Of a stretch of DNA of 64,000 bases, positions 51,140 to 59,588 are shown in pieces. This DNA is from Comamonadaceae bacterium (GTDB lineage Bacteria > Pseudomonadota > Gammaproteobacteria > Burkholderiales > Burkholderiaceae_C). The first letter of the stretch is position 1. Every line of letters begins with the position of its first letter. Location: positions 1 to 64,000 of the forward strand of contig JAIXOM010000006.1 of NCBI GenBank assembly GCA_027486755.1, given 5' to 3'. The notes below the pieces were generated by a model. That model saw nothing but the letters and a program-made list of their open reading frames with translations, was not told the DNA's origin and did not search any database. The position numbers were made by a program, and so were the translations under genes.

Positions 51140-52279
51140 TCAACGAAGCCGCTTGGCCCCCGGTCGCTTGCCAGGCGTGATGCTCAGTTCGGTGCGCTGA
51201 TCGCGCCGCTCAATCGCCAGTTTGGCCGGCTCGCCCGGCTTGAGTGCAGCCACCGCGCCCAGCAACTCAGAGACGTTTTTCACAGGGCGACCCGCCACCG
51301 CGGTGATGACATCTCCCGGCCGTACGCCGGCCTGAGCCGCCGGCCCATTTTGCAGCACCCCGGTGATGATGACGCCGCTGCCTGCCTTGACGCTAAAGGC
51401 CTGGGCCAACTCGGCATTGAGTTCCTGCGGCTCCACGCCGATCCAGCCGCGGGTGACCTGCCCGTCACGCACGATGGCGTCAAGCACCTGGCGTGCGCTG
51501 GAGACCGGGATGGCAAAGCCTATGCCCATGGAGCCTCCCGAGCGCGAATAAATGGCCGTGTTGATGCCCAGCAAATGGCCGTGCGTGTCCACCAGTGCGC
51601 CGCCCGAATTGCCCGGGTTAATGGCCGCGTCGGTCTGGATGAAGTTTTCAAAGACGTTGATGCCCAGCTGGTTGCGCCCGAGCGCGCTGATGATGCCGCT
51701 GGTCACCGTTTGGCCGACGCCGAAAGGGTTGCCGATGGCCAGCACCTGATCGCCGATGTCCAGCTCGTCGGAATTGCCCAGCACGATCACCGGCAGCTTG
51801 TCCAGTTCGATCTTGAGCACTGCCAGATCGGTTTCTGGATCGGTGCCTATGACGCGGGCCCTGGCTTTGCGCTGGTCGTTGAGGCTGACCTCGATGTTGT
51901 CCGCGCCTTCAATCACGTGGTTGTTGGTCAGGATGTAGCCGCTGGCGCTGACGATGACGCCGCTGCCCAGTCCGACCTGCGGCTCGCCCGAGCCCTGGTC
52001 ACCAAAGAAAAAACGGAACCATGGGTCTTCGGTCTGCGGATTGCGGGCGCCCGCCTTGTTGGCCGTGATGCTGACCACAGCCGCCGAGGCGGCCTTGGCC
52101 GCTGCGCGAAAGCTGCCAGCCGCACCGCCCTTGGCGCTGCCTGGCGCAGCCTCAATCACAGCCACGGTGCCTCCCGGGCCGCCCGATGTCAGCCAATCGG
52201 GCTTGAGGGTGAGCACGATGAAATATGCTGCTAGCAGCACGGTGACAGATTGGGAAAACAGCAGCCAGAATTTGCGCAT
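51140..52279 (-). CDS. DegS/AlgW-like periplasmic serine protease
   Basis: A membrane-anchored trypsin-like protease with one PDZ domain, as in DegS, which senses misfolded outer-membrane proteins. The 379-residue protein has an N-terminal transmembrane helix (about 5-25), the catalytic triad H121 (TNNHVIEGAD), D151 (ETDLAVLKI) and S225 (NPGNSGGALVD), and a PDZ domain (about 285-375, GVIITGVLQNGPAAQAGVRPGD). One PDZ domain and an anchor distinguish it from DegP/DegQ. Whether it controls a sigma-E response is not shown here, since no rseA is nearby. Confidence 0.9.
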   Translation of the reverse strand: MRKFWLLFSQSVTVLLAAYFIVLTLKPDWLTSGGPGGTVAVIEAAPGSAKGGAAGSFRAAAKAASAAVVSITANKAGARNPQTEDPWFRFFFGDQGSGEPQVGLGSGVIVSASGYILTNNHVIEGADNIEVSLNDQRKARARVIGTDPETDLAVLKIELDKLPVIVLGNSDELDIGDQVLAIGNPFGVGQTVTSGIISALGRNQLGINVFENFIQTDAAINPGNSGGALVDTHGHLLGINTAIYSRSGGSMGIGFAIPVSSARQVLDAIVRDGQVTRGWIGVEPQELNAELAQAFSVKAGSGVIITGVLQNGPAAQAGVRPGDVITAVAGRPVKNVSELLGAVAALKPGEPAKLAIERRDQRTELSITPGKRPGAKRLR

Positions 52280-52374
52280 GAGAAAAGCTCGGCGAAGTGC
52301 GGTGCTCAGAAATTGATGCCCGCAGGCCGATTTTCAACCAGGATGCCGCCGCTTTCTGCGCCCGGCCAGGGCGG

Positions 52375-52380
52375 GATAAT
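52375..52380 (+). promoter_or_regulatory. Candidate -10 box of the Nif3-family gene
   Basis: GATAAT ends six bases before the ATG at 52387, so a transcript from it would start at or just before the start codon. Weak -35 region (CTTTCT at 17 bp). Confidence 0.4.
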
Positions 52381-52386
52381 GGTCTC

Positions 52387-53202
52387 ATGAGCTTTACAGA
52401 TCCCTCTGATATGCGTCGGGCTGGCCGCTCGTCGGTCGCACGCTCTGTCCTTACCGAGCGGCTTAGCCGCTTGCTTGAGCCTGAGCGATTTAAGGATTAC
52501 GGTCCCAATGGGCTGCAGGTCGAGGGGCGCCCGCAGGTGCAAAAGATTGTTTCGGGGGTGACGGCCAGTCTGGCCCTGATTGAAGCAGCGGTGCAGCGCG
52601 GTGCTGACGCGATCCTGGTGCACCACGGGCTGTTTTGGCGCGGGCAGGACGGCCGGGTCACCGGTTGGATGAAGCAGCGCCTGGCCCTGTTGCTGGCCCA
52701 TGACATCAACCTGTTTGCCTATCATCTGCCGCTCGATGCCCACCCCGAGCTGGGTAACAACGCTCAGCTGGGCCTGCGTCTGGGCCTGCAGGCCTTTGAG
52801 GGCGATGCGGGGCGTTTTGGCGAGACCGGCCTGGGCTTTCTGGGCACGCGCAGCGACGGCTCAGCGTTCGAGTCGCCGCAGGCGCTAGCGCGCCATGTCG
52901 AGCTGGCCCTGGGCCGGCCGGTCACCTTGGTGGCCGGCGGCCAGGCTGGGCCGCGCACCATAGGCTGGTGCAGCGGCGGCGCGCAGTCTTACTTCGAGGC
53001 AGCAATCGCCGCCGGCGCGCAGGCCTTCATCACGGGAGAAATTTCGGAACCTCAGGCCCACTTGGCGCGCGAGACCGGCGTCAGCTTCATCGCCTGCGGT
53101 CATCATGCGTCCGAGCGCTACGGCGCGCCCGCCGTGGCCGCCCATCTGGCGGCCGAGCTGGGTCTGGCGCATGAGTTCGTCGACATCGACAACCCCGCAT
53201 GA
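52387..53202 (+). CDS. Nif3-like dinuclear metal centre protein
   Basis: The 271-residue protein belongs to the YbgI/Nif3 family, ring-shaped hexamers with a dimetal site and a probable hydrolase or GTP cyclohydrolase-like role; the physiological reaction is not settled. It has the metal ligands in ILVHHGLFWRG (His pair), AYHLPLDAHPELGNN and CGHHASERYG, and GPNGLQVEG near residue 40. I chose ATG 52387; the open frame extends to 52297 in non-conserved sequence. Its stop overlaps pdxA. Confidence 0.9.
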   Translation: MSFTDPSDMRRAGRSSVARSVLTERLSRLLEPERFKDYGPNGLQVEGRPQVQKIVSGVTASLALIEAAVQRGADAILVHHGLFWRGQDGRVTGWMKQRLALLLAHDINLFAYHLPLDAHPELGNNAQLGLRLGLQAFEGDAGRFGETGLGFLGTRSDGSAFESPQALARHVELALGRPVTLVAGGQAGPRTIGWCSGGAQSYFEAAIAAGAQAFITGEISEPQAHLARETGVSFIACGHHASERYGAPAVAAHLAAELGLAHEFVDIDNPA

Positions 53203-54227
53203 AACCTGTCGTCATCAGCATGGGCGATGCGGCCGGCGTCGGACCCGAAATCATCCTCAAGGGCTTGGGCATGGCACCGGCTGAGGCTGCCGGCTGCGTG
53301 GTGTTTGGCGACGTGCGGGCTCTGCGTCGCGCCAAGGCCTTGCCCGGCGTAGCTGAGTTGCCACTGGCCCTGGCCGAGCTGGACATGCTCGAGCAGGCCG
53401 CGCAATTGCCGCCGCGCTGCCTGGGGGTGGTGCAAGCCTGTGATCTGCCCGATTTGCCAGCCTGGGGACGCATCAGCGCTGCAGCCGGCCATGCGGCTGG
53501 TCAGTGCATCAGCGCAGGCGCCCGCGCCGTCTTGCAGGGGCGGGCCAGCGCCTTGGTGACCGCGCCCATCCACAAAGAGGCGATGGCCGCGGCAGGGCTG
53601 CCCTGGTCGGCCTTTCCCGGTCATACTGAGCTGCTGCAGCACGAGGCGGCGCAGTATTTGGGCCGCCCTGTGCAGGATCTGCCAGTGCGCATGATGCTGG
53701 CCAATCCCGAGTTGCGTACTGTGCTGGTGAGCATTCATGTGTCGCTGCGGCAGGCGCTCGAACTGGTCAGCACCGAGCGGGTGCTGCAGACCCTGGAGAT
53801 CACCCATGCGGCACTTTCGCGGGCCTTGGGGCGGGCGCCGCGCATGGCCGTTGCCGGGCTTAACCCGCATGCCGGCGAAGGCGGACTGTTCGGGCGCGAA
53901 GAAATCGAAGTCATTGCGCCAGCGATTGCCGCGGCCTGCGCGCGCGGGCTGGACGTGAGCGGCCCGCATGCGCCCGATACGGTCTTCATGCGTGCACGCG
54001 CTGGGCAGTTTGATGTGGTGATTGCCATGTACCACGACCAGGGCTTGATTCCGGTGAAATACCTGGGCTTAGAGCAGGGCGTCAATGTCACCCTGGGCCT
54101 GCCGCTGCTGCGCACCAGCCCCGACCACGGCACGGCTTTCGACATTGCTGGCAGCGGCCGGGCCGATTCGGCTAGCTTCATGGCCGCCTTGCAGCTGGCG
54201 CGCCAGTGGAGCGCCAGTGCGGCCTGA
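53199..54227 (+). CDS. pdxA: 4-Hydroxythreonine-4-phosphate dehydrogenase
   Basis: PdxA oxidises 4-phosphohydroxy-threonine in pyridoxal phosphate synthesis. The 342-residue enzyme has ISMGDAAGVGPEIILKG, the metal-binding His in PGHTELLQHEA, HAGEGGLFGREE, and MYHDQGLIPVKYLG. It starts in the stop of the Nif3-family gene and converges on mscL 32 bp away. Confidence 0.96.
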   Translation: MKPVVISMGDAAGVGPEIILKGLGMAPAEAAGCVVFGDVRALRRAKALPGVAELPLALAELDMLEQAAQLPPRCLGVVQACDLPDLPAWGRISAAAGHAAGQCISAGARAVLQGRASALVTAPIHKEAMAAAGLPWSAFPGHTELLQHEAAQYLGRPVQDLPVRMMLANPELRTVLVSIHVSLRQALELVSTERVLQTLEITHAALSRALGRAPRMAVAGLNPHAGEGGLFGREEIEVIAPAIAAACARGLDVSGPHAPDTVFMRARAGQFDVVIAMYHDQGLIPVKYLGLEQGVNVTLGLPLLRTSPDHGTAFDIAGSGRADSASFMAALQLARQWSASAA

Positions 54228-54259
54228 ACCGCGCCGCGCTCAGCACGGTGCGTGCAGCT

Positions 54260-54712
54260 TCAGCGCTGCGGACCGGATTGCAGGCTGTCGCGGATCTGCC
54301 GCAGCAACTGCACTTCTTCAGGCACCACCACTTCAGGCGCGGGCACGGGCGCCTGTTCGGCGGCCTGCTGGCGCTTGAGCCGATTGATCTGCCGGATCAT
54401 CAGAAAAATCACCGCAGCCAGGATCAGGAAGTTCACAGTAACTGTCAAAAACTGCCCGTAAGCCAGAACTGGAACGCCTGCCTTGCGCAGTGCATCCAGC
54501 GTGCGTGCCGTCCCTTCGGGCACCGAGCCCAAGATGACGAAGAGGTTGGAAAAATCGATCTTGCCAAACACCATGGACACCATCGGCATGATCAGATCGC
54601 CCACCATGGATTCGACCAACTTGCCAAAGGCCGCGCCGATGATCACGCCAACAGCCAAGTCGACCACATTGCCCTTGAGGGCAAATTCCTTGAATTCGCG
54701 AAGAATAGACAT
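54260..54712 (-). CDS. mscL: Large-conductance mechanosensitive channel
   Basis: MscL opens under membrane tension and releases solutes on osmotic downshock. The 150-residue protein starts MSILREFKEFALKGNVVDL, the conserved N-terminus, and has two helices: TM1 (AVGVIIGAAFGKLVESMVGD) and TM2 (FLTVTVNFLILAAVIFLMIR). The C-terminal helix contains Lys/Arg-rich NRLKRQQAAEQAP. It is divergent from petA. Confidence 0.97.
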   Translation of the reverse strand: MSILREFKEFALKGNVVDLAVGVIIGAAFGKLVESMVGDLIMPMVSMVFGKIDFSNLFVILGSVPEGTARTLDALRKAGVPVLAYGQFLTVTVNFLILAAVIFLMIRQINRLKRQQAAEQAPVPAPEVVVPEEVQLLRQIRDSLQSGPQR

Positions 54713-54806
54713 GAGAAAACCGATCGAAGTGAAAAGAGTCCCTTTGTATTACAAACAGCTCTGTGAGGTCAAGCGCGGCAGTGGCCAAGGACATGATTGC
54801 CTCCGC

Positions 54807-54812
54807 TACAAT
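54807..54812 (+). promoter_or_regulatory. Candidate -10 box of petABC
   Basis: TACAAT lies 51 bp upstream of the petA ATG. A -35 match is poor (TGGCCA at 19 bp spacing). It is the only -10-like hexamer in the mscL-petA gap. Confidence 0.45.
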
Positions 54813-54862
54813 CCAGGGTTGACCCCAATACGCCTTCAGCGCGCGAGTTCCTAAGGACTTTC

Positions 54863-55492
54863 ATGACCCAAAGCAGCCAAGCCAGCGCGGCGCCCGCACC
54901 CGGGCCGCTAGACCCTACGAAAAGAAATTGGATTCTGACCACCGCCGCTGTAGGTGGTGCCGGTGCCGCTGCGGTGGCCGTCCCCTTTGTGAGCACCTTT
55001 CAGCCTTCGGAGCGTGCCAAGGCGGCCGGTGCTGCGGTCGAAGTGGATATCGCGGCGCTCAAGCCGGGCGAGAAGGTCACGGTCGAATGGCGCGGCAAGC
55101 CGGTCTGGATCATCAAGCGCACCCCCGAGCAACTCGAGAGCCTGAAAAAACTTGAAGGCCAACTTGCTGACCCTAAATCTGAGCGCAACCCTGCCGACCT
55201 GACTCCGGCCTATGCGCGCAACGGCAATCGCTCGATCAAGCCGGACGTGCTGGTCGCTGTGGGCATTTGCTCGCATTTGGGATGCTCCCCCATCGATAAG
55301 TTCCAGACGGGAGCCCAGCCTTCCCTGCCAGACGACTGGAGCGGCGGCTTTTTGTGCCCCTGCCATGGCTCGACCTTCGACCTGGCCGGCCGTGTGTTCA
55401 AGAACAAGCCGGCGCCGGACAATCTGGAGGTGCCGCCGCACATGTATCTGTCTGACACCCGCTTGCTGATTGGCGAAGACAAAAAGGCCTGA
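54863..55492 (+). CDS. petA: Ubiquinol-cytochrome c reductase, Rieske iron-sulfur subunit
   Basis: The Rieske protein takes one electron from ubiquinol in the bc1 complex. The 209-residue protein has a Tat-like membrane anchor (RNWILTTAAVGGAGAAA, about residues 21-40) and the cluster motifs CSHLGCSP and CPCHGST with the two His ligands. I chose ATG 54863, which has AAGGA about five bases upstream; the open frame goes up to 54797. It is first in the petABC operon. Confidence 0.97.
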   Translation: MTQSSQASAAPAPGPLDPTKRNWILTTAAVGGAGAAAVAVPFVSTFQPSERAKAAGAAVEVDIAALKPGEKVTVEWRGKPVWIIKRTPEQLESLKKLEGQLADPKSERNPADLTPAYARNGNRSIKPDVLVAVGICSHLGCSPIDKFQTGAQPSLPDDWSGGFLCPCHGSTFDLAGRVFKNKPAPDNLEVPPHMYLSDTRLLIGEDKKA

Positions 55493-55540
55493 TGCCCCTT
55501 CGGGCCGAACAGGCCCGGTCAACGGAATAGGAATACCAAC

Positions 55541-56941
55541 ATGGCAGACTTCAAAGAAATTTCCGCCGACGCGCCGGCTGGCGCCAAGCTCCTGAACTGG
55601 GTGGACAACCGGTTTCCGGCCTCCAAGATGTTCAAGGAGCATCTGAGCGAGTACTACGCGCCTAAGAACCTGAATATCTGGTACGTGTTCGGAGCACTTT
55701 CGCTGCTGGTGCTGGTGATTCAGATCGTCACCGGTATTTTCCTGACGATGAATTACAAGCCCGACGCTGCGCTGGCTTTTGGTTCGGTCGAGTACATCAT
55801 GCGCGATGTGTCCTGGGGCTGGCTGATCCGCTACATGCATTCGACCGGCGCATCGGCGTTTTTCATCGTGGTCTACCTGCACATGTTCCGCGGCTTGATC
55901 TACGGCAGCTACCGCAAGCCGCGCGAGCTGGTCTGGGTCTTCGGTTGTGCGATTTTCCTGACCCTGATGGCCGAAGCGTTCATGGGCTACCTGCTGCCTT
56001 GGGGCCAGATGAGCTACTGGGGCGCCCAGGTGATCGTGAACCTGTTTGCCGCCATTCCTTTCGTCGGCCCCGACCTGGCGCTGTTGATCCGCGGAGACTA
56101 TGTGGTCGGCGACGCCACCCTCAACCGCTTTTTTGCCTTCCATGTGATCGCCGTGCCCCTGGTGCTGCTCGGTCTGGTGGTGGCGCACATCATTGCGCTG
56201 CATGAAGTGGGCTCGAACAATCCCGATGGTGTTGAAATCAAGGCCAAGAGGGACGCCAGCGGCAAACCGCTCGACGGCATTGCCTTCCACCCTTTCTACA
56301 CCGTGCACGACATCTTCGCCGTGAGCGTCTTCCTGCTGGTGTTCTCGGCTGTGGTTTTCTTCGCCCCCGAGGCGGGCGGCTACTTCTTGGAGTACAACAA
56401 TTTCATCCCAGCGGACCCGCTCAAGACGCCTTCGCACATTGCCCCGGTGTGGTACTTCACGCCCTACTACTCGATGCTGCGCGCCATCACCACCGAGATG
56501 ATGTACGTGTTGGTGCTGTGCGTGGCCCTTGCCGCTGTTTTGGCTGTCACGAAAGGTGGCCTCAACAGTCTGTTCAAGGGCGTGGTGGCCGTCGGAGCGG
56601 TGTTGCTGTGCCTGGTCATGCTCAACATCGACGCTAAATTCTGGGGCGTGGTGGTGATGGGTGGTGCGGTGATCATCCTGTTTTTCCTGCCCTGGCTGGA
56701 CAACAGCCCGGTCAAGTCGATACGCCACCGCCCGAGTTGGAACAAGTGGCTCTATGCCTTGTTCGTGGTCAACTTCCTGGTGCTCGGCTATCTGGGTATC
56801 AAGCCGCCGTCGCCGATCAATGAGCGGGTGTCTCAGCTTGGCACGCTGTTCTATTTCGGGTTCTTCCTGCTGATGCCTTGGTGGAGCCGTCTGGGCAGCT
56901 TCAAGCCTGTGCCTGATCGAGTGACTTTTACTGCCCACTGA
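55541..56941 (+). CDS. petB: Ubiquinol-cytochrome c reductase, cytochrome b
   Basis: Cytochrome b carries both quinone sites and two b hemes in the inner membrane. The 466-residue protein has eight helices, heme ligands in RYMHSTGASAFFIVVYLHMF and the second His pair in RFFAFHVIAVP...VVAHIIALHEVG, and the PEWY-like motif in GPVWYFTPYY-type sequence (PVWYFTPYYSML). Ribosome site AGGAA lies ten bases before ATG 55541. Confidence 0.98.
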   Translation: MADFKEISADAPAGAKLLNWVDNRFPASKMFKEHLSEYYAPKNLNIWYVFGALSLLVLVIQIVTGIFLTMNYKPDAALAFGSVEYIMRDVSWGWLIRYMHSTGASAFFIVVYLHMFRGLIYGSYRKPRELVWVFGCAIFLTLMAEAFMGYLLPWGQMSYWGAQVIVNLFAAIPFVGPDLALLIRGDYVVGDATLNRFFAFHVIAVPLVLLGLVVAHIIALHEVGSNNPDGVEIKAKRDASGKPLDGIAFHPFYTVHDIFAVSVFLLVFSAVVFFAPEAGGYFLEYNNFIPADPLKTPSHIAPVWYFTPYYSMLRAITTEMMYVLVLCVALAAVLAVTKGGLNSLFKGVVAVGAVLLCLVMLNIDAKFWGVVVMGGAVIILFFLPWLDNSPVKSIRHRPSWNKWLYALFVVNFLVLGYLGIKPPSPINERVSQLGTLFYFGFFLLMPWWSRLGSFKPVPDRVTFTAH

Positions 56942-56961
56942 GCGCTCCGGAGCCCTTTGCT

Positions 56962-57726
56962 ATGAAACAAATCAAAAAATTGGTCCTGGGTTTTCTGGCC
57001 AGTGTGTTTATCTCTGGGGTTCAGGCAGCCGGCGGCGGCATCGCCTGGGACCGTGCGCCTGACCGTACCAATGACTTCGCAGCGCTGCAAAACGGCGCCA
57101 AGCTGTTCGTCAATTACTGCCTGAACTGCCATTCGGCTGCCTTCATGCGCTACAACCGCCTGACCGATATCGGCCTGACGGAAAAGCAAATCAAGGACAA
57201 CCTCCTGTTCGCCACCGACAAGGTCGGTGAGACCATGAAGGCTGCAATCGATCCCAAGCAGGCCAAGGCCTGGTTTGGCGGTAACCCGCCCGACCTGACC
57301 TTGATTGCACGCTCGCGCGCGGCCGCCGGTCAAGGCAGCGGCGCCGACTATCTGTACACTTATCTGCGCACTTACTACCGTGACGATACCAAGGCTACGG
57401 GCTGGAACAATCTGGCCTTCCCGAATGTCGGCATGCCCCATGTCTTGTGGGAGCTGCAGGGCGAGCGCCAGCCGGTGTTTCAAAAAGTCATGAGCCATGG
57501 TCAGGAGGTCGAGGTCTTTAGCGGCTGGAAGCAGATCACCCCTGGCACCCTATCGGCCCGCGAATTCGACTCTGAGATAGCCGACCTGGTGTCCTATCTG
57601 CAGTGGATGGCCGAGCCGGTGCGAAACACCCGGGTGCGCGTGGGTGCATGGGTGCTGCTGTTCCTGGGCCTTTTCATCATTGTGGCCTGGCGCCTCAATG
57701 CCGCCTACTGGAAAGACATCAAGTAA
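56962..57726 (+). CDS. petC: Ubiquinol-cytochrome c reductase, cytochrome c1
   Basis: Cytochrome c1 passes electrons from the Rieske protein to soluble cytochromes. The 254-residue protein has a signal peptide (1-22), the heme site NYCLNCHSAAFMRYNRL, the axial Met region, and a C-terminal membrane anchor (VGAWVLLFLGLFIIVAWRL). It ends the pet operon; sspA follows 105 bp later. Confidence 0.97.
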   Translation: MKQIKKLVLGFLASVFISGVQAAGGGIAWDRAPDRTNDFAALQNGAKLFVNYCLNCHSAAFMRYNRLTDIGLTEKQIKDNLLFATDKVGETMKAAIDPKQAKAWFGGNPPDLTLIARSRAAAGQGSGADYLYTYLRTYYRDDTKATGWNNLAFPNVGMPHVLWELQGERQPVFQKVMSHGQEVEVFSGWKQITPGTLSAREFDSEIADLVSYLQWMAEPVRNTRVRVGAWVLLFLGLFIIVAWRLNAAYWKDIK

Positions 57727-57761
57727 TCAATGAGGCCTGGCGCTGGCGCTAGGTGCCATCG

Positions 57762-57806
57762 GGAGTGGTAGTCGCGCAGGGTCTTCCTGCTACCGGCTTC
57801 CACTCC
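57762..57806 (+). other. Stem-loop in the petC-sspA gap
   Basis: GGAGTGG (57762-57768) pairs with CCACTCC (57800-57806), and inside it GCAGG (57776-57780) pairs with CCTGC (57786-57790) and GGTAG with CTACC. The 45-nt structure precedes sspA by 26 bp. No T run follows, so it reads as a structured leader or a mRNA stabiliser rather than a terminator. Confidence 0.4.
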
Positions 57807-57831
57807 TTCGTTATCTAGGAGACCCCCTGTC

Positions 57832-58443
57832 ATGATGGTTTTGTACTCTGGTACCACCTGCCCCTTTTCCCACCGCTGCCGCTTTGTCCTGTTTGAAAAA
57901 GGCATGGACTTCGAGATCCGCGATGTGGACCTCTACAACAAGCCCGAAGACATCAACGTCATGAATCCCTATGGCCAGGTGCCCATCCTGGTCGAGCGCG
58001 ATCTCATACTGTATGAGTCCAACATCATCAACGAATACATTGACGAGCGCTTCCCGCATCCGCAGTTGATGCCGGGCGATCCGGTCGATCGGGCTCGGGT
58101 GCGCCTGTTCCTGCTCAATTTCGAAAAAGAGCTCTTCGTCCATGTCAGCACGCTGGAATCGCGCGCTTCCAAGGGCAATGACAAGGCTCTGGAAAAGGCC
58201 CGCGCCCATATCCGTGACCGCCTGACCCAGTTGGCCCCAGTGTTCCTGAAAAACAAGTTCATGCTCGGCGAGACTTTCTCGATGCTCGACGTAGCCATTG
58301 CGCCCTTGCTTTGGCGCATGGACTACTACGGCATCGACCTGTCCAAGAATGCAGCGCCCTTGCTCAAGTATGCCGAGCGCATCTTCTCGCGGCCGGCCTA
58401 CATTGAAGCGCTGACGCCGTCTGAAAAAGTCATGCGCAAGTAA
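57832..58443 (+). CDS. sspA: Stringent starvation protein A
   Basis: SspA is a GST-like protein that binds RNA polymerase and adjusts transcription under starvation. The 203-residue protein has the thioredoxin-fold start VLYSGTTCPFSHRCRFVLFEKG, then NPYGQVPILVERDLILYESNIINEYIDERFPHP, and a GST C-terminal helical domain. Either of two ATGs (57832, 57835) could start it. sspB follows 12 bp after its stop. Confidence 0.96.
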   Translation: MMVLYSGTTCPFSHRCRFVLFEKGMDFEIRDVDLYNKPEDINVMNPYGQVPILVERDLILYESNIINEYIDERFPHPQLMPGDPVDRARVRLFLLNFEKELFVHVSTLESRASKGNDKALEKARAHIRDRLTQLAPVFLKNKFMLGETFSMLDVAIAPLLWRMDYYGIDLSKNAAPLLKYAERIFSRPAYIEALTPSEKVMRK

Positions 58444-58455
58444 AGCGGAGGCCGC

Positions 58456-58986
58456 TTGACTGAGCTGATGAAGGGGCCCGAGCCGGGCTCCACCCGCCCC
58501 TACCTGATTCGCGCCCTTTACGAATGGTGTACCGACAATGGCTTGACGCCTTACGTGGCGGTTCAGGTTGACGAGTCGGTGCAGGTGCCGCGTGAGTTCG
58601 TTAAGAACAACGAGATCGTGCTCAACATCAGCTTTGATGCGACCAGCTCGCTCAAGCTGGGTGATGAATTCATCGAATTTAAGGCCCGCTTTGGAGGCTT
58701 GGCGCGCGAGATCGTGGTACCCATCCAGCGGGTGATTGCGATCTACGCGCGCGAAAACGGCCAGGGCATGGCCTTCCCCTCCGCGCCAGCGCCGGTCAGT
58801 GCCGGCCCCCTGGCTTTTCCTGCTGCCGAGGCGGGTTCTGCTCTGGCTCTGGCAGCCGCAACACCTGCGGGCGAGCCTAAACTCAGCCCGATTTCCTCCG
58901 ACGCCGGCTCCGACGCCGGCTCCGACGACCCTCCGCCGCCGAAACCGACGCCCGGTGCGCGGCCGGCGCTCAAACGCATCAAGTGA
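58456..58986 (+). CDS. sspB: ClpXP adaptor protein SspB
   Basis: SspB delivers ssrA-tagged proteins to ClpXP. The 176-residue protein has the substrate-binding core RPYLIRALYEWCTDNGLTPYV and PREFVKNNEIVLNIS, then a long flexible linker and the ClpX-docking tail GARPALKRIK. I chose TTG 58456 because GGAG lies six bases before it; an in-frame ATG at 58468 lies 18 bases from that ribosome site. A tandem 12-bp repeat lies in the linker. Confidence 0.94.
   Translation: MTELMKGPEPGSTRPYLIRALYEWCTDNGLTPYVAVQVDESVQVPREFVKNNEIVLNISFDATSSLKLGDEFIEFKARFGGLAREIVVPIQRVIAIYARENGQGMAFPSAPAPVSAGPLAFPAAEAGSALALAAATPAGEPKLSPISSDAGSDAGSDDPPPPKPTPGARPALKRIK
58897..58926 (+). repeat. 12-bp tandem repeat in the sspB linker
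   Basis: Two and a half copies of TCCGACGCCGGC, in frame, encode SDAGSDAGSD in the flexible linker before the ClpX-docking tail. Copy number may vary without harming the frame. Confidence 0.85.
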
Positions 58987-59017
58987 GCGACGCCCTGAAG
59001 TACACTCGAAGTCATCA

Positions 59018-59093
59018 GCCGGCTTAGCTCAGTTGGTAGAGCAACCGCCTTGTAAGCGGTAGGTCATCAGTTCGAATCCGATAGCCGGCACCA
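59018..59093 (+). tRNA. tRNA-Thr (anticodon TGT)
   Basis: Cloverleaf fits: acceptor GCCGGCT (59018-59024) with AGCCGGC (59083-59089), anticodon stem ACCGC/GCGGT, anticodon TGT at 59051-59053, T-loop TTCGAAT, and an encoded CCA (59091-59093). The TGT anticodon reads ACA/ACG threonine codons. Confidence 0.98.
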
Positions 59094-59107
59094 TTTGATG
59101 GTTTGAG

Positions 59108-59140
59108 GGTCTCCAGGGTTGCATACCTGGGGGCCTTTTT
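59108..59140 (+). terminator. Terminator after tRNA-Thr
   Basis: A 10-bp stem (GGTCTCCAGG with CCTGGGGGCC, two G-U pairs), an 8-base loop, then TTTTT. It ends the tRNA transcript. Confidence 0.85.
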
Positions 59141-59214
59141 CATTGGGGAAGCGCGTCAGGCCAAGCTGCTCGATATCAGCCGTTGCGCGGCCCACCAGCG
59201 CCGCCGACGGACCG

Positions 59215-59535
59215 AGCTGGCCTAACGGCTGCCGTGTGTGCGAGTTCGAACGGGATCCCGCCACGGGGCAGGTTCAGGTGATCGCTTGCGCCTCCATGAA
59301 CGCCGTGGGTCGGGTGGTCAATCCCACCATCGTGCGCGGCCAGCTGGACGGTGGTGTGGCCCAGGGTCTGGCCCAGGCCCTGGGCGAAACCGTTGTCCAT
59401 GACCCCGATTCAGCCCAGCTACTCACAGGCAGCCTGATGGACGATGCCCGGGCCCGTGCAGGCCAGCCCGAGTTATGCAGCCGCCTGCAGCGACTATTGA
59501 CGCCCGCTCGGATGTGGGAGCTGCTCAGGGGCTGA
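59215..59535 (+). pseudogene. Remnant of a CoxL/xanthine dehydrogenase-type large subunit
   Basis: About 106 residues have the C-terminal molybdopterin-domain pattern of aldehyde oxidase/CO dehydrogenase large subunits: PNGCRVCEFERDPATG, VGRVVNPTIVRGQLDGGVAQGLAQAL and LLTGSLMDDA. The stretch that should follow (around GVKGVGEAG in the family) is missing, and the frame jumps to the terminal LTPARMWELLR, so there is an internal deletion of about 60-80 residues. No start, N-terminal domain or partner genes are present. It lies between tRNA-Thr and livF. Confidence 0.8.
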
Positions 59536-59588
59536 GTGCGCCCCGCGCGCAGGCGGGCTCCCCCAACGACCTGCCGCGCTGCAGCTGG

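Noticed and set aside
51136..51150. GGCTTC-AAC-GAAGCC hairpin at the convergent tatC/protease ends
   Set aside because: Only 6 bp with a 3-base loop, no T-run, and it overlaps the protease stop codon; weak as a terminator.
54908..56938. A 676-codon open frame antisense to petA and petB
   Set aside because: Same reason: a shadow of the two confident genes on the other strand.
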